A DNA stretch of 64,000 nt from Mycobacterium sp. 852002-40037_SCH5390672 (GTDB lineage Bacteria; Actinomycetota; Actinomycetes; Mycobacteriales; Mycobacteriaceae), in the NCBI RefSeq assembly GCF_001665875.1, contig NZ_LZTA01000128.1, positions 1 to 64,000 of the forward strand, in the 5' to 3' direction. The first letter of the stretch is position 1, and every line of letters starts with the position of its first letter. The notes under the pieces are model-generated. The model was given only the letters and a program-made list of their open reading frames with translations, made no database searches and was not told the DNA's origin. Below, piece after piece: positions 8,881 through 16,550 of this stretch. The position numbers and the translations under genes were made by a program.

Positions 8881-8906
8881 GTTCAGTAGGCTAAACGCAT
8901 GTTCAG
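8871..8906. promoter_or_regulatory. Tandem palindromic operator over the TetR promoter
   Basis: Two 16-bp elements, CTGAAC-GCAT-GTTCAG (8871-8886) and CTAAAC-GCAT-GTTCAG (8891-8906), lie exactly 20 bp apart, so on the same helix face. The first covers the start codon; between and partly under them is TAGCCT (minus strand, 8888-8893), a TANNNT -10 placed 7 bases before the ATG. A repressor dimer on each site would block initiation directly. The 6-bp arms are perfect in the first copy and carry one mismatch in the second. Confidence 0.75.
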
Positions 8907-9017
8907 TGCGCGGTCAAGGCCGGTGCGCGTCAAGAATTCATAAAGGGCGCGGCCCACCCCCGAAAAAGCGTGGTCAGGGCAGAAGTGGCTAGCGGCGAAT
9001 AGGAGGCCTGCCGCGAA

Positions 9018-9686
9018 TCAGTCGCGAACGGCGGCCAGAATGCCGTCGCCGAGCGGCACCAGCGCCGGGGTGAGCCGCTCATCCTCGGCGATCAGGCGGG
9101 CCGCCTCCCGCACCGCGACCACCTCGGCATCGCGGGCGGCCGGATCGCCGGCCCGGCCCCCCAGCGCGGCGCGATGCACCACGATCACGCCACCGGGACG
9201 CAGCAGCCGCACGCCCTCGACGACGTAGTCCGGCTGGTCGATCGGGTCGGCATCGACGAACACCAGGTCGTAGGACGCGTCGGCGAGCCGGGTGAGCACC
9301 TCTTGGGCGCGGCCACCGATCAGCCGGGTGCGCGACGGACCGATGCCGGCTTCGGTGAACGCCTGCTTGGCCAGCCGCAGATACTCGGGCTCGATGTCGA
9401 TCGTCGTCAAGACCCCGTCGTCGCTCATGCCGGACAACAACCACAGCCCACTGACGCCCGCGCCGGTGCCCACCTCGGCGATGGCCTTGCCGCCACTCAG
9501 CTTGGTCAACAGGCTCAGCAACGCACCGACCGCGGGCGTCACCGCACCCGCACCGATGTCCACAGCACGCTCACGGGCGGCCGCCAGCAGCGCGTCTTCC
9601 GATATCGAGCTTTCGGCGTGCGCGAAGAGCGATTCGGCCCGACTGGGCACTGTCTGGCCGGGAGCTTCTGCGTCGGTGCCGTCCAT
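9018..9686 (-). CDS. SAM-dependent O-methyltransferase (Rv1220c homologue)
   Basis: 222 residues, class I methyltransferase of the PCMT/catechol-O-methyltransferase-like family. SAM-binding motif AEVGTGAGVSGLWLLSG, acidic ribose-binding motif TTIDIEPE, and YDLVFVDADPIDQPDYV with the metal-binding Asp. The ATG at 9686 is preceded on the minus strand by TACGCT with a 6-base gap (9693-9698), a leaderless-type promoter, and it matches the conserved N-terminus; the frame is open 32 codons further upstream without similarity. Substrate unknown. Divergent from sigE. Confidence 0.85.
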   Translation of the reverse strand: MDGTDAEAPGQTVPSRAESLFAHAESSISEDALLAAARERAVDIGAGAVTPAVGALLSLLTKLSGGKAIAEVGTGAGVSGLWLLSGMSDDGVLTTIDIEPEYLRLAKQAFTEAGIGPSRTRLIGGRAQEVLTRLADASYDLVFVDADPIDQPDYVVEGVRLLRPGGVIVVHRAALGGRAGDPAARDAEVVAVREAARLIAEDERLTPALVPLGDGILAAVRD

Positions 9687-9692
9687 GCCCGC

Positions 9693-9698
9693 AGCGTA
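9693..9698 (-). promoter_or_regulatory. Predicted -10 of the O-methyltransferase, leaderless spacing
   Basis: Minus-strand TACGCT, 6 bases before the ATG at 9686. It supports that start over the longer open frame. Confidence 0.45.
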
Positions 9699-9824
9699 TT
9701 CCACTTCGGCGCGCAGTCCGACAGGCGCGCCTGAATGCGATTCGGGTGACACGCCCAACAGGCCGGACGCGTTTAAGGTCACTCCGCGATGGATATCTCC
9801 TGCACAGCGCAGGTAACAGTACGG

Positions 9825-9843
9825 TTTCTCAGGGTCAGCTCAG
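9825..9843 (+). promoter_or_regulatory. Candidate MprA box upstream of sigE
   Basis: TTTCTCAG-GGT-CAGCTCAG: two loosely conserved 8-bp direct repeats separated by 3 bp, the layout described for MprA boxes. In M. tuberculosis MprA activates sigE, so position and pattern agree. It lies 45 bp before the sigE ATG, with AT-rich CATACT (9861-9866) downstream as a possible -10. MprA itself is not in the window. Confidence 0.5.
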
Positions 9844-9887
9844 ACTGTTCATATACCGCACATACTCCGGTACGCGACGGTAGCCCT

Positions 9888-10643
9888 ATGGATCGCGGAG
9901 GGCGTTGGACCGGGAATACCGACTGGGAACTACCTGTTGCCGCAAATGACGAAATGTCACTGCATGGCACGCCGAATTCGGAGGATTCGATCATCACCAC
10001 GCTTCTCAACCCGTCCAGCATGTCTCACGCGCAGGGGCTCCCTGCCGACGAGTGGGTGGAGCCGGCCGACGCGCCGCAAGGGACCGCGGTTTTCGATGCG
10101 ACCGGAGACAAGGCGGCCATGCCGTCGTGGGACGAGTTGGTGCGGCAGCACGCCGACCGGGTGTACCGGCTCGCTTACCGGCTTTCCGGCAATCAGCACG
10201 ATGCCGAGGACCTCACTCAGGAGACCTTCATCCGGGTCTTCCGGTCGGTGCAGAACTACCAGCCGGGGACGTTCGAGGGGTGGTTGCACCGCATCACCAC
10301 CAACCTCTTTCTCGACATGGTGCGCCGGCGCTCGCGCATCCGCATGGAGGCGTTGCCCGAGGATTACGAGCGGGTGCCCGCCGACGAGCCCAACCCCGAG
10401 CAGATCTACCACGATTCGCGGCTGGGACCCGACCTGCAGGCCGCGCTGGATTCGCTGCCGCCCGAGTTTCGTGCCGCCGTCGTGCTGTGCGACATCGAAG
10501 GCCTGTCTTACGAGGAGATCGGCGCCACCCTGGGCGTCAAGCTCGGCACCGTGCGCAGCCGCATCCACCGCGGGCGCCAGGCGTTGCGGGACTATCTGGC
10601 CGCGCACCCCGATCACGATGCATTGCGCGCCCGATCGGCCTAA
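9888..10643 (+). CDS. sigE: ECF sigma factor SigE
   Basis: Extracytoplasmic-function sigma factor for envelope and heat stress in mycobacteria. 251 residues from the ATG at 9888. Region 2: LVRQHADRVYRLAYRLSGNQ, then DAEDLTQETFIRVFRS (core binding and -10 recognition); region 4: LPPEFRAAVVLCDIEGLSYEEIGATLGVKLGTVRSRIHRGR (-35 helix-turn-helix), written here in two parts to show the order. The first ~70 residues are poorly conserved. Shorter forms could start at Met codons 9954 or 10020, which fits the multiple starts and promoters reported for M. tuberculosis sigE. Followed by its anti-sigma factor. Confidence 0.96.
   Translation: MDRGGRWTGNTDWELPVAANDEMSLHGTPNSEDSIITTLLNPSSMSHAQGLPADEWVEPADAPQGTAVFDATGDKAAMPSWDELVRQHADRVYRLAYRLSGNQHDAEDLTQETFIRVFRSVQNYQPGTFEGWLHRITTNLFLDMVRRRSRIRMEALPEDYERVPADEPNPEQIYHDSRLGPDLQAALDSLPPEFRAAVVLCDIEGLSYEEIGATLGVKLGTVRSRIHRGRQALRDYLAAHPDHDALRARSA
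9912..9939 (+). promoter_or_regulatory. Possible ECF-type promoter inside the 5' end of sigE
   Basis: GGGAATA at 9912-9918 followed after 18 bases from GGAAT by GTT at 9936-9938 resembles the GGAAT/GTT pattern of SigE- and SigH-type promoters. A transcript from here would lack the first ATG and use an internal start, as reported for one M. tuberculosis sigE promoter. Weak by itself because the motifs are short. Confidence 0.3.
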
Positions 10644-10774
10644 CAGACAACCGGACCGCCTAACGTTCGGGCAGCTATTCAGCGGCTTTGCGGCCTTAGC
10701 CTCGGTACTGCGCCCCCGCTCGCGCTACATTCGAGATGAGGCGGCAATAACTAATGAGTGGCGAGGAGTTGGTG

Positions 10775-11170
10775 ATGCCCGATCGAGGACATGTGTTCCG
10801 CCGCGCGTTCTCCTGGCTCCCCGCTCAGTTCGCCTCCCAAAGCGACGCGCCCATCGGTGCGCCGCGCCAGTTCGGTTCCACCGAGCACCTGTCCGTCGAA
10901 GCGATCGCGGCGTTCGTCGACGGTGAGCTGAGGATGAACGCGCACCTGCGGGCCGCGCATCATCTCTCGATGTGCGCCCAATGTGCGGCCGAGGTCGACG
11001 ATCAGAGCCGGGCGCGTGCGGCGCTGCGCGATTCGCGCCCGATCCGCATCCCCAGCACGCTGCTCGGCATGCTGGCTGACATTCCCTACGATTCGCCCGA
11101 TGACTCCTCGGCGCCGGCATCCGAGCATTTCGCGGACCGTGACGCGCGCGAGCGGCGCAGGCGCAGGTAG
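10775..11170 (+). CDS. rseA: Anti-sigma-E factor RseA
   Basis: Zinc-associated anti-sigma factor that binds and holds SigE. 131 residues from ATG 10775, chosen because GAGGAG (10763-10768) sits 6 bases before it; an ATG at 10754 in the same frame has no such site. The signature H-x3-C-x2-C is seen in HHLSMCAQC (about residues 70-78). No membrane segment, unlike enterobacterial RseA. In M. tuberculosis it is released by phosphorylation and Clp proteolysis. The C-terminal ~25 residues are charged and variable. Separated from sigE by 131 bases. Confidence 0.93.
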   Translation: MPDRGHVFRRAFSWLPAQFASQSDAPIGAPRQFGSTEHLSVEAIAAFVDGELRMNAHLRAAHHLSMCAQCAAEVDDQSRARAALRDSRPIRIPSTLLGMLADIPYDSPDDSSAPASEHFADRDARERRRRR

Positions 11171-11363
11171 CGTGCCGCTTTTTCACCGATGCCCCCGCGA
11201 TTGATCCGCGCCACGCGGCCCGCGGCCACCCCACACGCGCGTTCGTGCCGACCCACCGCGGGCCGTGGATACTAGGGTGGACACGGACAACGCCGGTGCC
11301 GCGTATTTCGCCCGGTAAAGGCCTGTCTCGAGCGCTCAAGTAGAGGATCCAAAAAGGGATAAC

Positions 11364-12875
11364 GTGACCTCCGACCAAGGCTACGACCAAGCAAAAGACA
11401 GCGGCAACCGCTTAGCCCCGCGTCCCGTCTCGCGTCCGCCGGTCGACCCCGCATCGCGTCGGGAGTTCGGTCGTCCCGACGGGCTGCGCGGGTCGTTCGT
11501 GGCCGAACGGGTCCGTCCGCCGAAGTATCGGGACCAGGCCGAATTCCGGCCGAGCGACCGACCGGCCGACCCCGTCCTGCAGGAGGCATTCCACCGGCCG
11601 GACGGCAGCCCCGAGTCGCTGCAGCGCCACCCGGTGGACGCCAATGCGCTGGCTGCCGAGAAAGACGGTGTGGAGCCCGACGAGCTCGACGATCCCTGGC
11701 GAAACCCGGGGGCGGCGGCGGCCTTGGGCACACCGGCGGTGGCGCCGTCGCGATCCGGGACAGCGCTGGGTTACGGCGGAAAACTGGGCGTGCGCGACGT
11801 GTTGTTCGGCGGCAAGGTGTCCTACCTCGCGTTGCTGGTATTGCTGCTGATCGCGTTGGTCATCGGCATGCTCGGCGGTGTGATAGGCCGCAAGACGGCC
11901 GAGGTCGCCGAGGCGTTCACCACCTCGAAGGTGACGCTGTCGACCAGCGGCAACGGCGAAGGCCCGGCCGGCCGTTTCGCCAAGGTGGCTGCCGCGACGG
12001 CGGGCGCCGTGGTGACCATCGAGTCCAAGAGCGACCAAGAAGGCATGCAGGGCTCCGGCGTCGTCATCGACGGCCGCGGCTACATCGTCACCAACAACCA
12101 CGTCATCTCCGAGGCGGCGAACAACCCGAGTCAGTTCAAGACCACGGTGGTGTTCAACGACGGCAAAGAGGTGCCGGCGAACCTGGTGGGCCGCGACCCC
12201 AAGACCGACCTGGCCGTGCTGAAGGTCGACAACGTCGACAATCTGTCGGTGGCGCGCCTCGGTGATTCCGACAAGGTGCGGGTGGGTGACGAGGTCCTGG
12301 CCGCGGGTGCGCCGCTGGGGCTGCGCAGCACCGTGACGCACGGCATCATCAGCGCGCTGCACCGACCGGTGCCGCTGTCGGGGGAGGGCTCGGACACCGA
12401 CACGGTGATCGACGCGCTGCAGACCGACGCGTCGATCAACCACGGAAACTCCGGCGGTCCGCTGATCAACATGGATTCCCAAGTGATCGGCATCGACACC
12501 GCGGGGAAGTCGTTGTCCGACAGCGCAAGTGGGCTTGGCTTCGCGATCCCGATCAACGAGGCCAAGCAGGTCGCGCAGACGCTGATCAAGGACGGCAAGA
12601 TCGTGCACCCGACGCTGGGGGTCAGCACCCGGTCGGTGAGCAACGCGATTGCATCCGGCGCTCAGGTGGCCAACGTGAAGGCGGGCAGCCCCGCGCAGAA
12701 GGGCGGAATCCTGGAGAACGACGTCGTCGTCAAGGTCGGCAACCGCAAGGTCGCCGACGCCGACGAGTTCGTCGTCGCCGTGCGGCAGCTGACCATCGGC
12801 CAGGATTCACCGATCGAGGTCGTCCGCGACGGACGGCACGTCACGCTGACCGTCAAACCAGACCCCGACAGCTGA
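11364..12875 (+). CDS. htrA: HtrA/DegP-type membrane serine protease
   Basis: 503 residues. A long disordered, charged cytoplasmic N-terminus (1-150), one membrane segment (about 153-172), a trypsin-like protease domain with the triad His246 (TNNHVIS), Asp282 (KTDLAVLKV) and Ser363 (HGNSGGPLI), and a C-terminal PDZ domain (about 410-497). GTG start, with GGGA 4 bases ahead of it as a weak ribosome binding site. In mycobacteria it is part of the SigE envelope-stress locus and acts outside the membrane. Its stop overlaps the tatB start by one base (TGATG), so the two are coupled. Confidence 0.95.
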   Translation: MTSDQGYDQAKDSGNRLAPRPVSRPPVDPASRREFGRPDGLRGSFVAERVRPPKYRDQAEFRPSDRPADPVLQEAFHRPDGSPESLQRHPVDANALAAEKDGVEPDELDDPWRNPGAAAALGTPAVAPSRSGTALGYGGKLGVRDVLFGGKVSYLALLVLLLIALVIGMLGGVIGRKTAEVAEAFTTSKVTLSTSGNGEGPAGRFAKVAAATAGAVVTIESKSDQEGMQGSGVVIDGRGYIVTNNHVISEAANNPSQFKTTVVFNDGKEVPANLVGRDPKTDLAVLKVDNVDNLSVARLGDSDKVRVGDEVLAAGAPLGLRSTVTHGIISALHRPVPLSGEGSDTDTVIDALQTDASINHGNSGGPLINMDSQVIGIDTAGKSLSDSASGLGFAIPINEAKQVAQTLIKDGKIVHPTLGVSTRSVSNAIASGAQVANVKAGSPAQKGGILENDVVVKVGNRKVADADEFVVAVRQLTIGQDSPIEVVRDGRHVTLTVKPDPDS

Positions 12876-13291
12876 TGTTCGGCAGCCTGAGCTGGGAGCA
12901 CATGCTCGTCCTCGTCGTGGTCGGGCTGGTGGTCCTTGGGCCGGAGCGGCTGCCGGGTGCCATCCGGTGGACGTCGAACGCTTTGCGTCAGGCGCGTGAC
13001 TACCTCAGCGGTGTGACCAGTCAGCTGCGCGAGGACCTCGGACCCGAGTTCGACGATCTACGCGTTCCGTTGAGCGAACTGCAAAAGCTACGGGGCATGA
13101 CGCCGCGTGCGGCGCTGACCAAGCATCTCCTGGATGGCGACGATTCCTTCTTGACCGGGAGCTTCGACAAACCGGTGAGTGGCGCGTCAGCGCAGACTCC
13201 GCAACCGGGCACTCCCGCGGCGAACGGGCAGACGTTGGCGGCCGAACAGCAGGCCGGCGGTCATACGCCATTCGACACCGACGCGACCTGA
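12875..13291 (+). CDS. tatB: Twin-arginine translocase subunit TatB
   Basis: 138 residues. N-terminal membrane helix (about 8-24), then GPERLPGAIRW, the Pro-hinge and amphipathic helix typical of TatB, and a variable Gln/Thr/Ala-rich tail. Forms the Tat substrate receptor with TatC, which is encoded elsewhere. Translationally coupled to htrA. Ends 38 bases before the convergent mrp stop. Confidence 0.92.
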   Translation: MFGSLSWEHMLVLVVVGLVVLGPERLPGAIRWTSNALRQARDYLSGVTSQLREDLGPEFDDLRVPLSELQKLRGMTPRAALTKHLLDGDDSFLTGSFDKPVSGASAQTPQPGTPAANGQTLAAEQQAGGHTPFDTDAT

Positions 13292-13329
13292 ACGCCATCA
13301 AGGGCTTTGGGCCGCAGGGTCGTGAGTCC

Positions 13330-14487
13330 TCAGCGCCGGGTGGGATCGAGCCCGAGCGATACCCCGGCAAGTCCCCGCTTGCGCGACGACAAGCCGTCGG
13401 CCACCCCGCGCAGGGCCTTGCCCACCGGCGAATCGGGTGCGCTCAGCACCAGCGGCGTGCCGGAATCGCCCGCGGCCACCAGCTCGGGATCCAGCGGAAT
13501 CTGACCCAGCAATGGCACATCGGCGCCGACCGCCCGGGTTAGCCGCTCGGCGACCTGATGGCCGCCGCCCTCACCGAACACCTGCAACGTGGAGCCGTCG
13601 GGCAGGGTGAGGCCCGACATGTTTTCCACGACGCCGACGACGCGCTGACGGGTCTGCAGCGCGATGCTGCCGGCCCGCTCGGCGACCTCGGCCGCGGCCA
13701 ACTGCGGCGTCGTCACCACCAGGATCTCCGCGTTCGGGATCAGTTGCGCCACCGAGATGGCGATGTCGCCGGTGCCCGGCGGCAGATCGAGCAGCAGCAC
13801 GTCCAGATCGCCCCAGTAGACGTCGGCCAGGAATTGCTGCAGCGCCCGGTGCAGCATCGGCCCGCGCCACACCACCGGGGTGTTGCCCTCGGTGAACTGA
13901 GCGATGGAGATGACACGCACCTCGTGAGCGATGGGCGGCAGGATCATCGATTCGACCTGGGTGGGCCGCTCGGTGGTGCCCATCATGCGGGGGATGGAAT
14001 GGCCGTGGATATCGGCGTCCAGCACTCCGACCGACAGGCCGCGGGCCGCCATCGCCGCCGCCAGGTTGACCGTGACGGTGGACTTTCCGACGCCGCCCTT
14101 CCCGGACGCGACCGCGTAGACCCGGGTCAGCGAATTCGGTTGTGCGAACGGGATCACGGGCTCGCGGGCATCCCCACGCAACTGCTTGCGCAGCTCGGTG
14201 CGCTGCTCGTCGTTCATCACGTCCAAGGTGACTTTGACCGCGCCGGTGCCCGGCACGTCGGAGACCGCCTGGCTGACTCGGTCGCTGATCTCGGTTTTCT
14301 TCGGGCAGCTGGCGGTGGTCAGGTAGATCGCGACGTGCACCGCGCCGCCGGGCTCGGTGTCGATGCTCTTGACCATCCCGAGTTCGGTGATCGGACGTCG
14401 CAATTCGGGGTCGATCACCTTGCCCAGGGCGGTGCGGATAGCCGCGTTCAGGTCGGCTGCTGAATCAGAAGAGTCATGGCGGGACAT
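13330..14487 (-). CDS. mrp: Mrp/ApbC-type P-loop iron-sulfur carrier
   Basis: 385 residues. N-terminal MIP18/DUF59 domain (about 10-95, with TTASCPKK), then a MinD-like ATPase with GKGGVGKST, LDADIHGHSIPRMMG and LLDLPPGTGD. Known role of the family: assembly or transfer of Fe-S clusters. The CxxC that bridges the cluster in E. coli ApbC is absent: the region reads VENMSGLTLPDGSTLQVFG. From memory this is also the case in M. tuberculosis. I use ATG 14487; a GTG codon immediately before it is equally possible. Convergent with tatB. Confidence 0.92.
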   Translation of the reverse strand: MSRHDSSDSAADLNAAIRTALGKVIDPELRRPITELGMVKSIDTEPGGAVHVAIYLTTASCPKKTEISDRVSQAVSDVPGTGAVKVTLDVMNDEQRTELRKQLRGDAREPVIPFAQPNSLTRVYAVASGKGGVGKSTVTVNLAAAMAARGLSVGVLDADIHGHSIPRMMGTTERPTQVESMILPPIAHEVRVISIAQFTEGNTPVVWRGPMLHRALQQFLADVYWGDLDVLLLDLPPGTGDIAISVAQLIPNAEILVVTTPQLAAAEVAERAGSIALQTRQRVVGVVENMSGLTLPDGSTLQVFGEGGGHQVAERLTRAVGADVPLLGQIPLDPELVAAGDSGTPLVLSAPDSPVGKALRGVADGLSSRKRGLAGVSLGLDPTRR

Positions 14488-14535
14488 CACCGCCGAGTGT
14501 AGGCGTGCGGGAAGGGGCCGTTTGGCGGGCCTGGA

Positions 14536-15900
14536 TCAGCCGGCCGAACCGGGGCCGGGCTGCTTCGGTTTGGGCGCACCGGCCGCCGTGCTCGACGGGG
14601 CGGCGGGCTTGGGCGCCGGTACGACTTGCGAAGGTCCGGCGGCCGGGGGCGCCGGCACCGCGGCCGGGGGCGCCGGTGCGGGACCGGCCTCCGGCGGCGG
14701 CGCACCGAAGGGCGGTGGCGCGGTCGCCGGTGGCGCGAACGGCGGCGGGGGTGCGAACGGCGGCGGGGGTGCGAACGGCGGCGGCGGCCCGGCGGGCGGC
14801 GTCCCCTGCGAGCTGATGCAGATCACCGTGCAACCGACTTGGGTCGGCGCCTGCTGGGGGGTGGGCGTCATCCAGGGGAACATCGGCGGCGGACTGACCA
14901 TCGCCGGGCTGCTCAAGTCGATCAACGGGACGCGCGCCAGCGGGTCGTCCAGTGGCAGACCGTTGATGTTCAAAGGCAGGTTGGGTCCGAGCCCCTCGGG
15001 GTGCTCGAGGTGCGCGTCGCCCAGTGGCGGCGGCGGTCCGGTCATCGGCGGCAGGTCGACCGGCACGACACCGGTGGCGTAGGCCGCCGCCCAGCCCAAC
15101 ACGTTCTGCGCGTAGGGCATCGAGTTGTTGTAGCGCAGGATCGCGGTCAAGACCTGCGACTGATCGCGCAGGTTGAGTCCGCCGCTGCACAGGTACCGCG
15201 CGGCCGCCAGGGTGGCGTCGAAGATGTTCTGCGGATCCGCCACGCCGTCGCCCTTGCCGTCGGAGGCGTAGCGCGCCCAGGTCCCCGGCAGGAACTGCAT
15301 CGGTCCCATCGCGCGGGCGTAGGTGACGCGGTTGCCGGCGCTGCTCTGGATGATGGTCTCGTTGCCGGGCAGCGTGCCGTCCAGGGAGGGGCCGTAGATC
15401 GGGTTGATCGCGGTGCCGCGCGCGTCGACCGCACCGCCGCCCGCGTGCCCCGATTCGATGCGCCCGATTCCGGCCAACAGGTTCCAGCTGACGCCGCAGC
15501 CCGGGACGGCGACGGCCATCTTCTGCTCCGCGCTGCGGTACGCAGCCAGCGCGACACTTGGAATACCAAGTGCGCCACGCGCATTCACAATCATCGCCGG
15601 CGGCGGAGCGGACAACGCGGGCTCGGCGACGTGAAAGACGGTCGGGCCGCGGTCGATCGCGACGACGGCGGGCCCGGTGAGGTCGGGGAAGGTCGGGGAG
15701 ACGGCGGCCACCGGGGTGACGGCGGCATGCACCGGCGGCATTCGCATGGGAAGCGAAGGAGCTGCGGCGCTGACCGCCCCCGCGAAGACCAATGGAGTAA
15801 TCATTGCCACGCCGAAAATCGGCTTGCGCGTGTTCCGAAGTGCTCGCTGCCGCACAGTCGCGGCGGCGGGGCTCTCACCCCGGCTTCCCCCTATGCGCAC
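14536..15900 (-). CDS. Secreted lytic transglycosylase-like protein with Pro-rich tail (Rv1230c homologue)
   Basis: 454 residues from a GTG start. An N-terminal basic region and hydrophobic stretch FGVAMITPLVFAGAVSAAA look like a signal peptide. The core (about 120-300) is an SLT-type peptidoglycan transglycosylase domain: GRIESGH with the catalytic Glu, YARAMGPMQFLPGTW, and DATLAAARYLC with a RYNNS motif. The last ~150 residues are Pro/Ala-rich, including PPPPFA units encoded by an 18-bp tandem repeat (14735-14788). Likely exported and acting on cell-wall peptidoglycan. Upstream 107 bases separate it from the DUF1003 gene on the same strand. Confidence 0.85.
   Translation of the reverse strand: MRIGGSRGESPAAATVRQRALRNTRKPIFGVAMITPLVFAGAVSAAAPSLPMRMPPVHAAVTPVAAVSPTFPDLTGPAVVAIDRGPTVFHVAEPALSAPPPAMIVNARGALGIPSVALAAYRSAEQKMAVAVPGCGVSWNLLAGIGRIESGHAGGGAVDARGTAINPIYGPSLDGTLPGNETIIQSSAGNRVTYARAMGPMQFLPGTWARYASDGKGDGVADPQNIFDATLAAARYLCSGGLNLRDQSQVLTAILRYNNSMPYAQNVLGWAAAYATGVVPVDLPPMTGPPPPLGDAHLEHPEGLGPNLPLNINGLPLDDPLARVPLIDLSSPAMVSPPPMFPWMTPTPQQAPTQVGCTVICISSQGTPPAGPPPPFAPPPPFAPPPPFAPPATAPPPFGAPPPEAGPAPAPPAAVPAPPAAGPSQVVPAPKPAAPSSTAAGAPKPKQPGPGSAG
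14735..14788. repeat. 18-bp coding tandem repeat, three copies
   Basis: Three consecutive units of gcgaacggcggcgggggt (third imperfect) encode PPPPFA repeats in the Pro-rich tail of the transglycosylase. Copy number is likely to vary between strains. Confidence 0.8.
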
Positions 15901-16007
15901 TCGACCGTCCTAGATATGTGAGCTGGGTCCACTTTCTGTTAGCTCGGTGAACCAGATCACCATACATAACTCTTGTGACACGAGTGGCGCAATGGTCTAA
16001 ACGGTTC

Positions 16008-16550
16008 TCACCTGGATTTCTTAGCTGTTCGCTCCAGGCCGTCGCCGACCTGAACCGGCTCGGCATCCGCGGTTTCCGGTCGCAAGTCGGCCAGTAGTTC
16101 ACGCAGGTCATCGAGCTCGTGGCGCAGGTATTCACGCGTCACCACCTCGCCGACGGCCAGCCGCACGGCGGCCAGTTCGCGGGCCAGGTACTCGGTGTCG
16201 GCCTTGGTCTGCGCGGCACGACGGCGGTCGTCTTCGAGTGTGACGCGATCCCGGTTCTCCTGACGGTTCTGGGCCAGCAGGATCAGCGGCGCTGCGTAGG
16301 CGGCCTGGGTGGAGAAGGCCAGGTTCAGCAGGATGAACGGATAGGGATCCCAGCGCAGTCCCACGGCGAACAGGTTCAGCGCGATCCACACGATAACCAC
16401 GATCGTCTGCAGTAGTAGGTATCGGCCGGTGCCGAAGAAGCGTGCGATCGACTCGGTGAACTGCCCGACCGTGTCGGGATCCAGCCGCAGCGAGTACCTG
16501 CGCGATGTCCGCGGGGTGTAGAGCCCCCGCGGAGCCGTGGACTTGCTCAC
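16008..16550 (-). CDS. DUF1003 membrane protein (Rv1231c homologue)
   Basis: 180 residues from GTG 16550. Two membrane helices (about 44-62 and 70-92) with the DUF1003 signature: FFGTGRYLLLQT, WDPYPFILLNLAFSTQAAYAAPLIL and the following QNRQENRDR. The C-terminal ~80 residues are charged and probably coiled-coil. Function of DUF1003 is not established. Its start overlaps the stop of the MgtE-like gene by four bases (GTGA), so the two are coupled and may form one membrane complex. Confidence 0.88.
   Translation of the reverse strand: MSKSTAPRGLYTPRTSRRYSLRLDPDTVGQFTESIARFFGTGRYLLLQTIVVIVWIALNLFAVGLRWDPYPFILLNLAFSTQAAYAAPLILLAQNRQENRDRVTLEDDRRRAAQTKADTEYLARELAAVRLAVGEVVTREYLRHELDDLRELLADLRPETADAEPVQVGDGLERTAKKSR

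Noticed and set aside
11412..12608. Large antisense frame over htrA
   Set aside because: Composition of a shadow frame (Arg/His/Val), while the sense frame has the full catalytic triad.
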